Positions 53,201 to 59,882 of a stretch of DNA of 64,000 bases are shown piece after piece. The stretch's first letter is position 1. Every line of letters starts with the position of its first letter. The translations under genes were made by a program, and so were the position numbers. Source of the DNA: Oscillospiraceae bacterium (lineage in GTDB: Bacteria > Bacillota > Clostridia > Oscillospirales > CAG-272); contig SVTJ01000010.1 in the NCBI GenBank assembly GCA_015063845.1, positions 1 through 64,000 of the forward strand, in the 5' to 3' direction. The notes under the pieces are model-generated. The model searched no databases. It was given only the letters and a program-made list of their open reading frames with translations, and had not been told where the DNA came from.

Positions 53201-54054
53201 CCGTTACCGCTGTTAAGGAACATAGCACCGTTGCCAACTGTAAGCTTAGAGCCGTTCGTTACGTTTACGTTAATAACAGTCGTAGCATTATTATTTATCA
53301 AGTTAGCAGCTCCGGTATTGATCGTAGCACCGTCAAAGTTTATGGTGTACTCTTTTCCCTTATAAGTAGCGTTAGGGGCAGCCCAACCCAAGATCCAGGA
53401 CTTATCATCTTCCGTTCCTCTCTTGAAGCTACACTCACCCTTAAGGGTTACAGCTCTCGCTATTTCGCTTCTCATTGCGATCGCTGCTGCCGTGTATTTC
53501 GTTTCGCTTCCGTTCACATACTCAGGCATCGTTACATTCACGCCATCAAGAGTAAGTGCACAGGCTCCACCCATACCGAACAGGGCATTGTTAGCGCCAT
53601 GGGTATCAGCTACAACAAAATCTACGTTTTCGATCGTGAGATCGTCACCACCGCCTATCAAACACCAAGCACTCTTAAGAGTTCCTCCGGAAACGTTGAT
53701 AGTAATTGTGGGATTTCCACTGGTAGCATCGTATGCCTTTATCGTGGCATTTGCTCTCCAGTTATCGGGAAGAGTTGCTGTCTCCACGATATCATTCAAA
53801 ATGTAGATCGTGTAATAATCGTCATCATTATCCGTTCCCATTTTGTATTCGTTAAAAGCTGCCAAAAGCGTGGGGAAAAGCTTTCCGTCTGCTTCTGTGA
53901 CACCGTCGGGGTATGCACTACCAATGTAAACAGCTATCTGATTGTCATCTTCAAAAGATGCAGCCGTAGCAGAGAATACACCCGTAGGGATCATGAGTGC
54001 GAGCATAACAAACGCAAGTGCAATGCTCAGTACTCTCTTAAATGACTTTTTCAT
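50215..54054 (-). CDS. Giant beta-helix surface protein, first gene of the 19-kb operon
   Basis: A 1279-residue secreted protein with a signal peptide (KKSFKRVLSIALAFVMLALMIPTGVFSATAAS). Most of the chain is a long series of short beta-helix coils, clearest at residues 750-1050 (IYGGTFN, VYGGTFKTT, IYGGKFGN, IYGGDFMR, IYGGTFTMD, IYGGTFVVG). The last 200 residues form a beta-sandwich-like domain (YTAEVIVANEGFEQTVFVG; DFYVVAYVKTTSGHIQYTDVYTI). The start at 54054 follows GGAGG. The frame continues after the TGA into 44 codons and the propeller segment at 49372-50082. No anchor is seen before the TGA. Confidence 0.78.
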   Translation of the reverse strand: MKKSFKRVLSIALAFVMLALMIPTGVFSATAASFEDDNQIAVYIGSAYPDGVTEADGKLFPTLLAAFNEYKMGTDNDDDYYTIYILNDIVETATLPDNWRANATIKAYDATSGNPTITINVSGGTLKSAWCLIGGGDDLTIENVDFVVADTHGANNALFGMGGACALTLDGVNVTMPEYVNGSETKYTAAAIAMRSEIARAVTLKGECSFKRGTEDDKSWILGWAAPNATYKGKEYTINFDGATINTGAANLINNNATTVINVNVTNGSKLTVGNGAMFLNSGNGKVVVNATSPVGATGDERTSFTSTGSGKLFYSTTQASSEGVVSKAGTVEVNLDNVYIKSTGAQMFHIQGFSSSSIYATLKGTVTNSEMDATASGQYLVRTWGTSTDSTTTTYAHMDLSFVGTTIKHGSASHIMAFGCEYDNIKLSFDGCTIINEGSKTTARLVHSSGANSSLDVTMKPNNTFTANKPDYLVYASKNTTDVKLTLDGWRLHATSTTDNTYQDLAKLFSTKLYYTAKSLHVYLKDCETTDANGTRNVMNLGQTVGVNSSSVAVRNDFFNNLIGLGATPPATYTVTLDNTYMSVSNTASTDVSTDTSPLNTRGMFAPSGTKGASFGSMSTYNINILNGSSVITTESVLFANRQSKNTRTVNIKIDNSTVELSGGTSKMFMYNIDNGNYPVKAANITVSGTSVLRATYIMYNTNGADTYSTPVKFTFNGGEVNATTFAYIKAQDNSDSTEITIKNGTFNLTESLIYVNASTGGTVKADISDGTFNLTKSLLIVDATTAGTTTANIYGGTFNGTTAFDFMKTITGGTVNANVYGGTFKTTTGFNTTAGITGGTFDINIYDADFSGSNKPIYINTEANNTIDTDINIYGGKFGNLTTTSSDTLITLRGLEVDVNIYGGDFMRKNSGEQILLEARGCDVNIYGGTFTMDSAHQNAQMIRHGYATTIAAETFVVSATYAGQDGTALKIYGGTFVVGAGAAISAGTSNTNGYLGNVEVYGGVFVKTTEQTTSGYGIVGHKNSQTTPTVSTSSRFSNNSYNILGGIWIAPDTDIRAYKYDFLDSTDTSFSYQRGTFNKNADNITTPTTDVSDSYAKLGISEAVWAVVKNYTAEVIVANEGFEQTVFVGDKHFGTDKYFQIKAGTTDDSTSTDLRLLFVVDEAVAGNDEFAEVGFYIAKDLDTAANIVENGAPSSTTDKLYTKVRQADQTTWSPEDGKLVAVLDLTNLKADYYLNDVDFYVVAYVKTTSGHIQYTDVYTIDATAACAQDIVTSSAQ

Positions 54055-54073
54055 TTTTAAAGTCCTCCAAATT

Positions 54074-54102
54074 GTTTTTTTATTAGGAGTCACGTCTCGT
54101 TC
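54074..54102 (-). repeat. Leader element 1: 13-mer plus 17-bp repeat copy
   Basis: Plus-strand GTTTTTTTATTAG (54074-54086; RNA CUAAUAAAAAAAC just before the SD) overlaps GGAGTCACGTCTCGTTC (54086-54102). The 13-mer recurs at 54735-54747 before the small gene, and the 17-mer recurs at 54190-54206 with two differences. Confidence 0.55.
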
Positions 54103-54189
54103 CCCCCGCGAAACGCCGCCCGCTCCTCGGGCGTTAGCTTTTTCCGTCTCCAACCGCTATATATAATTATGTAGCGTTCAGACGGACGG

Positions 54190-54206
54190 GGACTCACGTC
54201 TTGTTC
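54190..54206 (-). repeat. Leader element: second 17-bp direct repeat copy
   Basis: GGACTCACGTCTTGTTC matches 15 of 17 positions of the copy at 54086-54102. They sit 104 bp apart, near ten helical turns, in the operon leader. Confidence 0.5.
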
Positions 54207-54246
54207 ACGTGTTAAGGTTTGGATGGGAGAAGCACGTCCTTCCCCG

Positions 54247-54271
54247 ACAGCGAAATATTATCTTTCGCTGT
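54247..54271. promoter_or_regulatory. Operator-like palindrome over the operon -10 box
   Basis: ACAGCGAAA (54247-54255) and TTTCGCTGT (54263-54271) flank the 7-bp centre that contains the candidate minus-strand -10 GATAAT. A repressor or AraC-type activator could bind here. Confidence 0.5.
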
Positions 54272-54286
54272 TCTTCCCTCTTTCAA
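54257..54286 (-). promoter_or_regulatory. Candidate promoter of the 19-kb operon
   Basis: Minus strand TTGAAA (54281-54286), 18 bp, GATAAT (54257-54262). It is off-consensus, as expected for an activator-dependent promoter. Confidence 0.45.
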
Positions 54287-54571
54287 TCACTCGCAGCCGC
54301 TTAGTAAAAACACATTTCTACGCCGCCAAGCTCAACACAGGCTCTACGCTCAGCCCGCTCTCGCTTATTTGCCGCTCCGTTATTTACTTTTAGGGATCTT
54401 TTGCGAAGGATGCTTCATCTTTGTTTAATATGACTCTTTTTCATCCTTGCCTTTGAGCTTCCATTAAACCTTCTGTAGAAGAAGGACGTACCTCTTCTAT
54501 CTTCTGCCTTCTCGCCTCTTAAAACACTTGCGCGCTCCAAAAGGTAAGGTTTAACACGTTAACCTTGAAAT
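54287..54571. other. Gene-free spacer between small gene and operon promoter
   Basis: About 285 bp. It includes the inverted repeat AAGGTTAAC/GTTAAACCTT just after the small-gene stop (about 54550-54570) but no T-run and no plausible ORF with a ribosome binding site. Nothing else recognised. Confidence 0.5.
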
Positions 54572-54718
54572 TTAGAGAATGTCAGATACGTCTAATTTTG
54601 CTCCTATCTCGTCCTGACCGATATTACCAGTCTCAAGACTGCTGTCAATAAGGGAAATCGCTATTTCTTCCGTGGTAAACTTGTCGAAGATTACCTCGGG
54701 AGTGCTGTATTCTTTCAT
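54572..54718 (-). CDS. 48-residue peptide with strong Shine-Dalgarno
   Basis: A short frame preceded by AAGGAGG 7 nt before the ATG, the best ribosome binding site of the region. The product is acidic: it opens MKEYSTPEVIFDKFTTEEIA and closes GAKLDVSDIL. The Y-x-x-P plus hydrophobic/acidic pattern resembles short clostridial peptides and some leader peptides of modified-peptide (RiPP) precursors, but no core Cys cluster and no maturation enzymes are nearby. It lies between the AraC gene and the surface operon, in the operon's direction, and shares the 13-nt pre-SD element. Regulatory leader peptide, small partner protein or precursor peptide are all possible. Confidence 0.65.
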   Translation of the reverse strand: MKEYSTPEVIFDKFTTEEIAISLIDSSLETGNIGQDEIGAKLDVSDIL

Positions 54719-54917
54719 TTCAGCGCCTCCTTAAGTTTTTTTATTAGCCTTACGCTCGGTGCGTATTCCGACCGCTTGACCTATATCTGTTCGCTCGCTC
54801 GCGCTTCGCGCTATACGTGCCGCTGGGTTAGGACGGCTCACGGGAGCATACATGCCCGCTTTCGTTTAGCTCTCTGCACTCACTTGCGTGAACATTCATT
54901 CTTTTGTAAAATAACTA
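54719..54917. other. Upstream leader of the 48-residue gene
   Basis: About 200 bp with several GC-rich inverted repeats (for example GCGCGAAGCGC near 54800-54812) and the 13-mer at 54735-54747. No clear minus-strand promoter hexamers were found. No gene. Confidence 0.4.
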
Positions 54918-54946
54918 TTGACATTTGCCTGCCGCTGTGTTATAAT
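54918..54946 (+). promoter_or_regulatory. Promoter of the AraC-type gene
   Basis: Perfect TTGACA (54918-54923), 17 bp, TATAAT (54941-54946), so the regulator is probably made constitutively. Confidence 0.85.
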
Positions 54947-55029
54947 AACTGTGTTTTCAAATACGTTTTGCTTGATTTTCGCACCTTTCACGGCGGAAAT
55001 CTTATAATTTCCAATCATCGGAGGTTTTT

Positions 55030-55872
55030 ATGCACTTTCAATTCAGAAGCTTTCTCCCCGAGAACACCAACTTCCGCGCTATGCACAAAACCCAGATAAG
55101 CGCCGCGTCGCCCGACCACCACGACTATCATCCTCACTACGAGCTCTATTATTTCGATAAGTTCATAAAGCAGGATGTCGTTATAAACGGCCAACTTATT
55201 TGCGTGGACAAGCCTTGCGTTATCATAAGCGCGCCCTTCTCGATCCACGGAATGTCTCTCACGGATGCCACGACCACCGACTTCGAGCGTTACGTTCTCT
55301 ACTTCGACGACCGCTTTCTCGCTTCTTTCAGCGACACTTTGCTGCCACTCAGCGTTTTTCATAAGTCGAGCAACTGCATATACCCGCTCACAAGGGAGCA
55401 AAATGAGACAGTCAAGCTCTTGTTCGAGCTGCTTCTCAGTGCCTCGGAGCACTACCCCGAATGTTGCGCTTATTTCGCCGCAATAGTAAACTCCGTCGTC
55501 CGTTTTGTGCCGCCCGAAAAGCGTATCACAAAGGGCTCTGCGAGCCATTACATAGTCGACGTGCTTAAATACATATATGAAAACAAAAACACGTCGGTCA
55601 ACGCGGATACCATTTCAGAACAGTTCCACGTCAGCCGTGCAAAGCTCGACCGAGATTTCCGCAAATTCGTTGGACAATCAATACACAAAACGGTCATTGA
55701 CTGCCGCCTCAACTACGCATCCGAGCTGCTTATCAGCACGGATATGCAGATCCGAGAGATCGCTTCGATCTGCGGCTTTGAAAGCGAATACTATTTCTAC
55801 GCATTTTTTAAAAGGAACACGGGAAAAACCCCATCAGCGGTCAGAAAGACCAAGACTTTTGGGCAAATGTAA
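55030..55872 (+). CDS. AraC-family regulator divergent to the surface operon
   Basis: A 280-residue regulator: a cupin-like N-terminal sensor (DHHDYHPHYELYYFDKF, GQLICVDKPCVIISAPFSIHGM) and two C-terminal HTH motifs (NADTISEQFHVSRAKLDRDFRKFVG and QIREIASICGFESEYYFYAFFKRNTGKTPSAVRK). This domain order is typical of carbohydrate-responsive activators. GGAGG lies 6 nt before the ATG. Its position suggests control of the 48-residue gene and the 19-kb operon. Confidence 0.9.
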   Translation: MHFQFRSFLPENTNFRAMHKTQISAASPDHHDYHPHYELYYFDKFIKQDVVINGQLICVDKPCVIISAPFSIHGMSLTDATTTDFERYVLYFDDRFLASFSDTLLPLSVFHKSSNCIYPLTREQNETVKLLFELLLSASEHYPECCAYFAAIVNSVVRFVPPEKRITKGSASHYIVDVLKYIYENKNTSVNADTISEQFHVSRAKLDRDFRKFVGQSIHKTVIDCRLNYASELLISTDMQIREIASICGFESEYYFYAFFKRNTGKTPSAVRKTKTFGQM

Positions 55873-56219
55873 CAAATATTACGTAAATACCTTGTCTTTT
55901 AGTGACAAAAACCCAGTATTTGAGGATATTTACGATTCTATTATAACACAACTCCCTATATATCACAATACGATTTTCACGCATTTTACCTCTCAAAAAC
56001 TAACATTTTCAATCTATTTTTCAAAAAAACGTCCTTTTTGAAAGCCTTTTTGCTCAAAATAACATCAACTTTTCAAAAATTGCCATTTTTCATTTAATTT
56101 CGCGTTTTTTGATGCGTTTTTGCCCTGATTTTGAGCAACAATTATACAAAATCCAAAGCAGATGTTTCACCGAGCGCGCAAAGCTTTTTGCCTATCCCTT
56201 CCCCTGCTTTTGCCCGCAC
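55873..56219. other. AT-rich gene-free spacer before mnmG
   Basis: About 350 bp, strongly A/T-rich, with no credible ORF, no tRNA and no clear terminator. No good match to a DnaA box (TTATNCACA) was found on either strand by eye, so it is not claimed as oriC. Confidence 0.5.
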
Positions 56220-56248
56220 TTGACACTCGGACGATTTTTTGATACAAT
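56220..56248 (+). promoter_or_regulatory. Promoter of mnmG
   Basis: TTGACA (56220-56225), 17 bp, TACAAT (56243-56248). Confidence 0.8.
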
Positions 56249-56286
56249 ATTTTTCGTTGAATAACCCAACAAAAGGAATACATAAA

Positions 56287-58149
56287 ATGTCAGAAATTAC
56301 AAAAATTGCCATTATAGGCGCAGGACACGCAGGCATCGAAGCGGCTCTCGCTTCGGCAAGAACGGGCATAGATACCGTTCTCTTCACCATGTCCCTCGAA
56401 TCGATAGCCAATATGCCCTGCAACCCCTCAATAGGCGGTACGGGCAAAGGACATCTCGTCTACGAGATCGACGCGCTCGGCGGAGAGATGGGCAAGGCCG
56501 CTGATAAGGTCACCCTGCAATCACGCACGCTGAACCTCGGAAAAGGCGCTGCCGTTCACTCAAAGCGCGTACAAGCCGACCGCAAGCGCTATCATATAAT
56601 AATGAAAGAAACCCTCGAATCGACGCCAAATCTGCGACTTGTGCAGGCAGAGATCGTCGATATAGGTGTAAAAGACGGCCATGTGTGCTCCGTAACCACA
56701 AAGCTTGGCGAGGTCTGGGAGTGCGAAGCGGCTATTATTTGCTCGGGAACCTATCTCGAGAGCCGAATTTTCGTAGGCGACGTCAATTACGAGAGCGGCC
56801 CCGACGGATTTCTTGCTTCCAAGGGCCTTTCCGCCTGCCTTGAGAATCTTGGCATTAAGCTACTTAGATTCAAAACAGGCACGCCGTCTCGAGTTAAGAG
56901 AAGCACCATTGATTTTTCCGAGCTTGAAGTGCAGAACGGTGAGGAAAGCATCACGCCTTATTCCTCGCAGACCCCCGACGATTATTTTGACACCCTTCAG
57001 CAGCTTCCTTGCCACGTAGTATACACCAACGCCCAGACCCACCGCATCATTAGAGACAACATCACGCGTTCGGCGATGTATTCGGGCCAAATACACGGCA
57101 CGGGACCACGCTATTGCCCATCTATCGAGGACAAATTGACACGTTTTGCAGACAAAGAACGTCATCAGCTGTTTGTCGAGCCCGTCGGAGCAGACACCGA
57201 GGAGATGTACATCCAAGGTTTTTCAACATCTCTCCCCGTAGACGTCCAGCACGAGATGCTCGCATCTCTCACGGGCTTCAAAAACGCACAGATAATGCGA
57301 TATGCCTACGCTATAGAGTACGATTGTATTGACCCCACTCAACTCCTTGCAACCCTTGAATTCAAAGCCATCAACGGACTTTACGGCGCAGGACAGTTCA
57401 ACGGCACATCAGGCTACGAGGAAGCGGCAGCGCAAGGCCTTATAGCAGGTCTTAACGCCTCTTTAAAGATCAGAAATATGTCCCCTTTGATACTCACAAG
57501 AGCCGAAAGCTACATAGGAACTCTCATTGATGACCTCGTGACAAAGGGCACAAACGAGCCATACCGCATGATGACGTCACGTTCGGAATACAGACTGCTG
57601 CTCAGACAAGACAACGCCGACAGACGACTCACGCAAAAAGGATATGACGCAGGGCTCGTTACAAAATCGCAATACGATGCATATCTCAAAAAGCAGGAAC
57701 TCATAGACAAAGAGATCGAGCGTCTAAATACGACCTATATTTCGCCAAAGGTCGCAAACAAGCTTTTGAATAGACTCGAATTGACACCAATATCCACGGG
57801 CTTTTCCTTATCAGAGTTGCTCAAACGCCCACAGCTCACCTACGAACAGCTCGCAGAAATCGATGCAAAACGACCCAAGCTGCCAAAAAGAGTTGTGACA
57901 ACGGTCGAAGTTACGGTAAAATACGAAGGTTACATCAAGAGGCAGATCAACGAAGTTGAACGTCAAGAAAAGCTTGAGACAAAGCGCCTGCCCGAAAGCC
58001 TCGACTATTCAGCGATCAAAGGTCTGAGAATTGAAGCGGCGCAAAAGCTTAACTCGATAAAGCCGCTGACGATCGGTCAAGCAACGCGAATCAGCGGAGT
58101 TAACCCCGCAGACATATCAGTTTTGCTTATTTATTTAGGAATGAAATAA
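56287..58149 (+). CDS. mnmG: tRNA uridine-5-carboxymethylaminomethyl modification enzyme MnmG
   Basis: A 620-residue FAD protein that, with MnmE, modifies U34 of tRNAs. FAD motif GAGHAGIEAALASAR, the NPSIGGTGKGHLVYEIDALGGEMG block, RFKTGTPSRVKRST with the redox/substrate segment, FNGTSGYEEAAAQGLIAG, and the C-terminal MnmE-binding helices. The start at 56287 gives the normal N terminus with AAAGGA upstream; 16 residues of upstream frame are not conserved-looking. It is followed by a parS site and rsmG, the classical origin-side order. Confidence 0.95.
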   Translation: MSEITKIAIIGAGHAGIEAALASARTGIDTVLFTMSLESIANMPCNPSIGGTGKGHLVYEIDALGGEMGKAADKVTLQSRTLNLGKGAAVHSKRVQADRKRYHIIMKETLESTPNLRLVQAEIVDIGVKDGHVCSVTTKLGEVWECEAAIICSGTYLESRIFVGDVNYESGPDGFLASKGLSACLENLGIKLLRFKTGTPSRVKRSTIDFSELEVQNGEESITPYSSQTPDDYFDTLQQLPCHVVYTNAQTHRIIRDNITRSAMYSGQIHGTGPRYCPSIEDKLTRFADKERHQLFVEPVGADTEEMYIQGFSTSLPVDVQHEMLASLTGFKNAQIMRYAYAIEYDCIDPTQLLATLEFKAINGLYGAGQFNGTSGYEEAAAQGLIAGLNASLKIRNMSPLILTRAESYIGTLIDDLVTKGTNEPYRMMTSRSEYRLLLRQDNADRRLTQKGYDAGLVTKSQYDAYLKKQELIDKEIERLNTTYISPKVANKLLNRLELTPISTGFSLSELLKRPQLTYEQLAEIDAKRPKLPKRVVTTVEVTVKYEGYIKRQINEVERQEKLETKRLPESLDYSAIKGLRIEAAQKLNSIKPLTIGQATRISGVNPADISVLLIYLGMK

Positions 58150-58165
58150 AGTTTCACGTGAAACA
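58150..58165. other. parS site 1
   Basis: AGTTTCACGTGAAACA, a perfect 14-bp core palindrome of the bacterial ParB-binding consensus, between mnmG and rsmG. Confidence 0.92.
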
Positions 58166-58177
58166 TACGGAGATACT

Positions 58178-58912
58178 ATGGAATTTAATGAATTTTACGA
58201 ATATTGCCGTGCTGTATTCGAGGCAAACAAGAATTTACCCGCAGTCGACAAAGAAAAAGCAGACAAGCTATATGTCCTCACCAACAGAATGTTGGAAGTA
58301 AACGCACATATGAATTTAACAGCAATAAAGGAAGAAAAAGCAATAATTTTGCGCCATTACGCCGATAGCTTGGCGATAAGCGAGCACATCGCTCCCAATG
58401 CAAAAGTAATAGACGTCGGCTGCGGCGCAGGCTTTCCGACACTCCCTTTGGCGATATTCAGACCCGACGTTGACATAACCGCCCTCGACAGCACCGCAAA
58501 AAGAATCAATTACGTAGCCGATACAGCGAAACTTTTGGAGCTGAGCAACGTAACCGCAATAGCAGAAAGAGCCGAAGTTTTGGCAAACAACATCGAATAT
58601 CGCGAGAAATTCGACTACGCAACCGCAAGAGCAGTCGCAGCGCTCCCAATTTTGACCGAGCTTTGCATGCCGTTTGTAAAGATCGGCGGAAAATTCGTAG
58701 CAATGAAGGCGCAAAAAGCAGACAGCGAGATAAGCCTTTCTATGACAGCAATAACAAAATGCGGCGGCAAATTGCAAGAGCGCATCGTATCTCCGCTATA
58801 CAATCCCAACGGCGAAAGCGAAGAAAGAATGATAATTATATGTTCGAAAGTGGGCGCCACCCCAAAGGAACTTCCGCGACACTACTCAAAAATCAGCAAA
58901 AAACCGCTGTGA
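58178..58912 (+). CDS. rsmG: 16S rRNA m7G527 methyltransferase
   Basis: A 244-residue SAM-dependent enzyme (GidB) that methylates G527 of 16S rRNA. Motifs: NAHMNLTAIKEEKAIILRHYADSLAI, the SAM loop VIDVGCGAGFPTLPLAI, ALDSTAKRINYV, and ARAVAALPILTELCMPFVKIGGKFVAMKA. It lies 28 nt after mnmG, probably co-transcribed. Its 3' end is closed by a terminator that contains a parS site. Confidence 0.95.
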   Translation: MEFNEFYEYCRAVFEANKNLPAVDKEKADKLYVLTNRMLEVNAHMNLTAIKEEKAIILRHYADSLAISEHIAPNAKVIDVGCGAGFPTLPLAIFRPDVDITALDSTAKRINYVADTAKLLELSNVTAIAERAEVLANNIEYREKFDYATARAVAALPILTELCMPFVKIGGKFVAMKAQKADSEISLSMTAITKCGGKLQERIVSPLYNPNGESEERMIIICSKVGATPKELPRHYSKISKKPL

Positions 58913-58920
58913 CACAGATC

Positions 58921-58956
58921 AACACCAAGGTTTCACGTGAAACCTTGGTGTTTTTT
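58921..58956 (+). terminator. Terminator of rsmG containing parS
   Basis: A perfect 32-bp palindrome (arms 58921-58936 and 58937-58952) followed by further T's. The hairpin tip is the parS sequence at 58929-58944. Confidence 0.85.
58929..58944. other. parS site 2 (inside the rsmG terminator)
   Basis: GGTTTCACGTGAAACC, perfect 16-bp palindrome. Confidence 0.92.
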
Positions 58957-58964
58957 CTTTACAT

Positions 58965-58980
58965 TGTTCCACGTGAAACG
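58965..58980. other. parS site 3
   Basis: TGTTCCACGTGAAACG, the TGTTNCACGTGAAACA consensus with a single change at the last position. Confidence 0.9.
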
Positions 58981-58997
58981 TTTGTATCCGTTTTCGA

Positions 58998-59013
58998 CGT
59001 TCCACGTGAAACA
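58998..59013. other. parS site 4
   Basis: CGTTCCACGTGAAACA, 33 bp from site 3 (centre to centre) and upstream of the parA promoter. Confidence 0.9.
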
Positions 59014-59038
59014 TTTTCTTAAAATAATCAAAAACATC

Positions 59039-59067
59039 TTGCAAAAGCAAACTTATTGTGGTATAAT
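59039..59067 (+). promoter_or_regulatory. Promoter of the parA operon
   Basis: TTGCAA (59039-59044), 17 bp, TATAAT (59062-59067), 26 bp after parS 4, so ParB spreading from parS could repress it. Confidence 0.7.
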
Positions 59068-59111
59068 TATTGCGTATATTTAGATAATAAAATTAATGAA
59101 AGGAAAAATCG

Positions 59112-59873
59112 ATGGCAAAGATCATTTCACTCGCCAACCAAAAGGGCGGAGTCGGCAAAACCACTTCCTGTGTCAATATCGCCGCTTCTCTCGGTTTACT
59201 TGGCAATAGAGTTTTAATAATCGACCTTGACCCCCAGGGTAATACCACAAGCGGTGTTGGCATTACAAAGCGCGGCTTGTCGGGCTCTACCAAAGAGCTC
59301 CTCAACGGAGAAATGGGAGTAAAAGATATAATACGAGAGACGCCCTACGAGAATTTGTGGGCTATTCCCGCAAACACAACACTCACAAGTGCAGAATTCG
59401 AGCTTTTTGACTTTGATGACAGCGAATATCGCATGAAAAAGGCTCTTGAGCCTATTATGGATGATTTCGATTACGTTCTTATCGACTGTCCTCCCTCCCT
59501 TGGCAGACTGACAGTAAACGCGCTCACGGCAAGCGATGCCGTTATAGTTCCAATGCAGTGCGAATTTTACGCTCTTGAAGGACTTTCGCAGTTGATGATA
59601 ACCGTAAAGCTTATCCAGAAGCACTACAACCCCTCGCTCACGGTAAGCGGAATACTCGTAACTATGTATAACGGCAGACTTCTGCTCTCTATGCAGGTAA
59701 TCAACGAGCTCAAGAAGCATTACCAGGACAAGCTCTTTGAAACTAAGATCTCAAGAAACGTTAAGCTTTCAGAAGCTCCCAGCTTCGGAAAACCCGTTTA
59801 CTATCACGACAGAAACTCAAAGGGCGCTAAGGAATATCTCGAAGTTGCAAAAGAAATAATTGCACGCATATAA
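59112..59873 (+). CDS. parA: Chromosome-partitioning ATPase ParA/Soj
   Basis: A 253-residue deviant Walker ATPase. KGGVGKTTSCVNIAASL holds the signature Lys, DLDPQGN the Walker A' Asp, and VLIDCPPSL Walker B. It moves ParB-parS complexes during origin segregation and, in Firmicutes, also regulates DnaA. It is first in an operon with the ParB-like mini gene and parB. Confidence 0.95.
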   Translation: MAKIISLANQKGGVGKTTSCVNIAASLGLLGNRVLIIDLDPQGNTTSGVGITKRGLSGSTKELLNGEMGVKDIIRETPYENLWAIPANTTLTSAEFELFDFDDSEYRMKKALEPIMDDFDYVLIDCPPSLGRLTVNALTASDAVIVPMQCEFYALEGLSQLMITVKLIQKHYNPSLTVSGILVTMYNGRLLLSMQVINELKKHYQDKLFETKISRNVKLSEAPSFGKPVYYHDRNSKGAKEYLEVAKEIIARI

Positions 59874-59882
59874 GGAGGTATT

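Noticed and set aside
54219..54428. 69-codon plus-strand frame in the operon leader
   Set aside because: No ribosome binding site, no family features, and it opposes the leader elements of the operon.
55873..56219. oriC in the AT-rich gap before mnmG
   Set aside because: No clear DnaA boxes by eye and no dnaA/dnaN nearby; parS sites show origin proximity but not the origin itself.
58921..58952. rsmG 3' palindrome as only a terminator
   Set aside because: Kept as both terminator and parS because its central 16 bp match the same consensus as three neighbouring sites.
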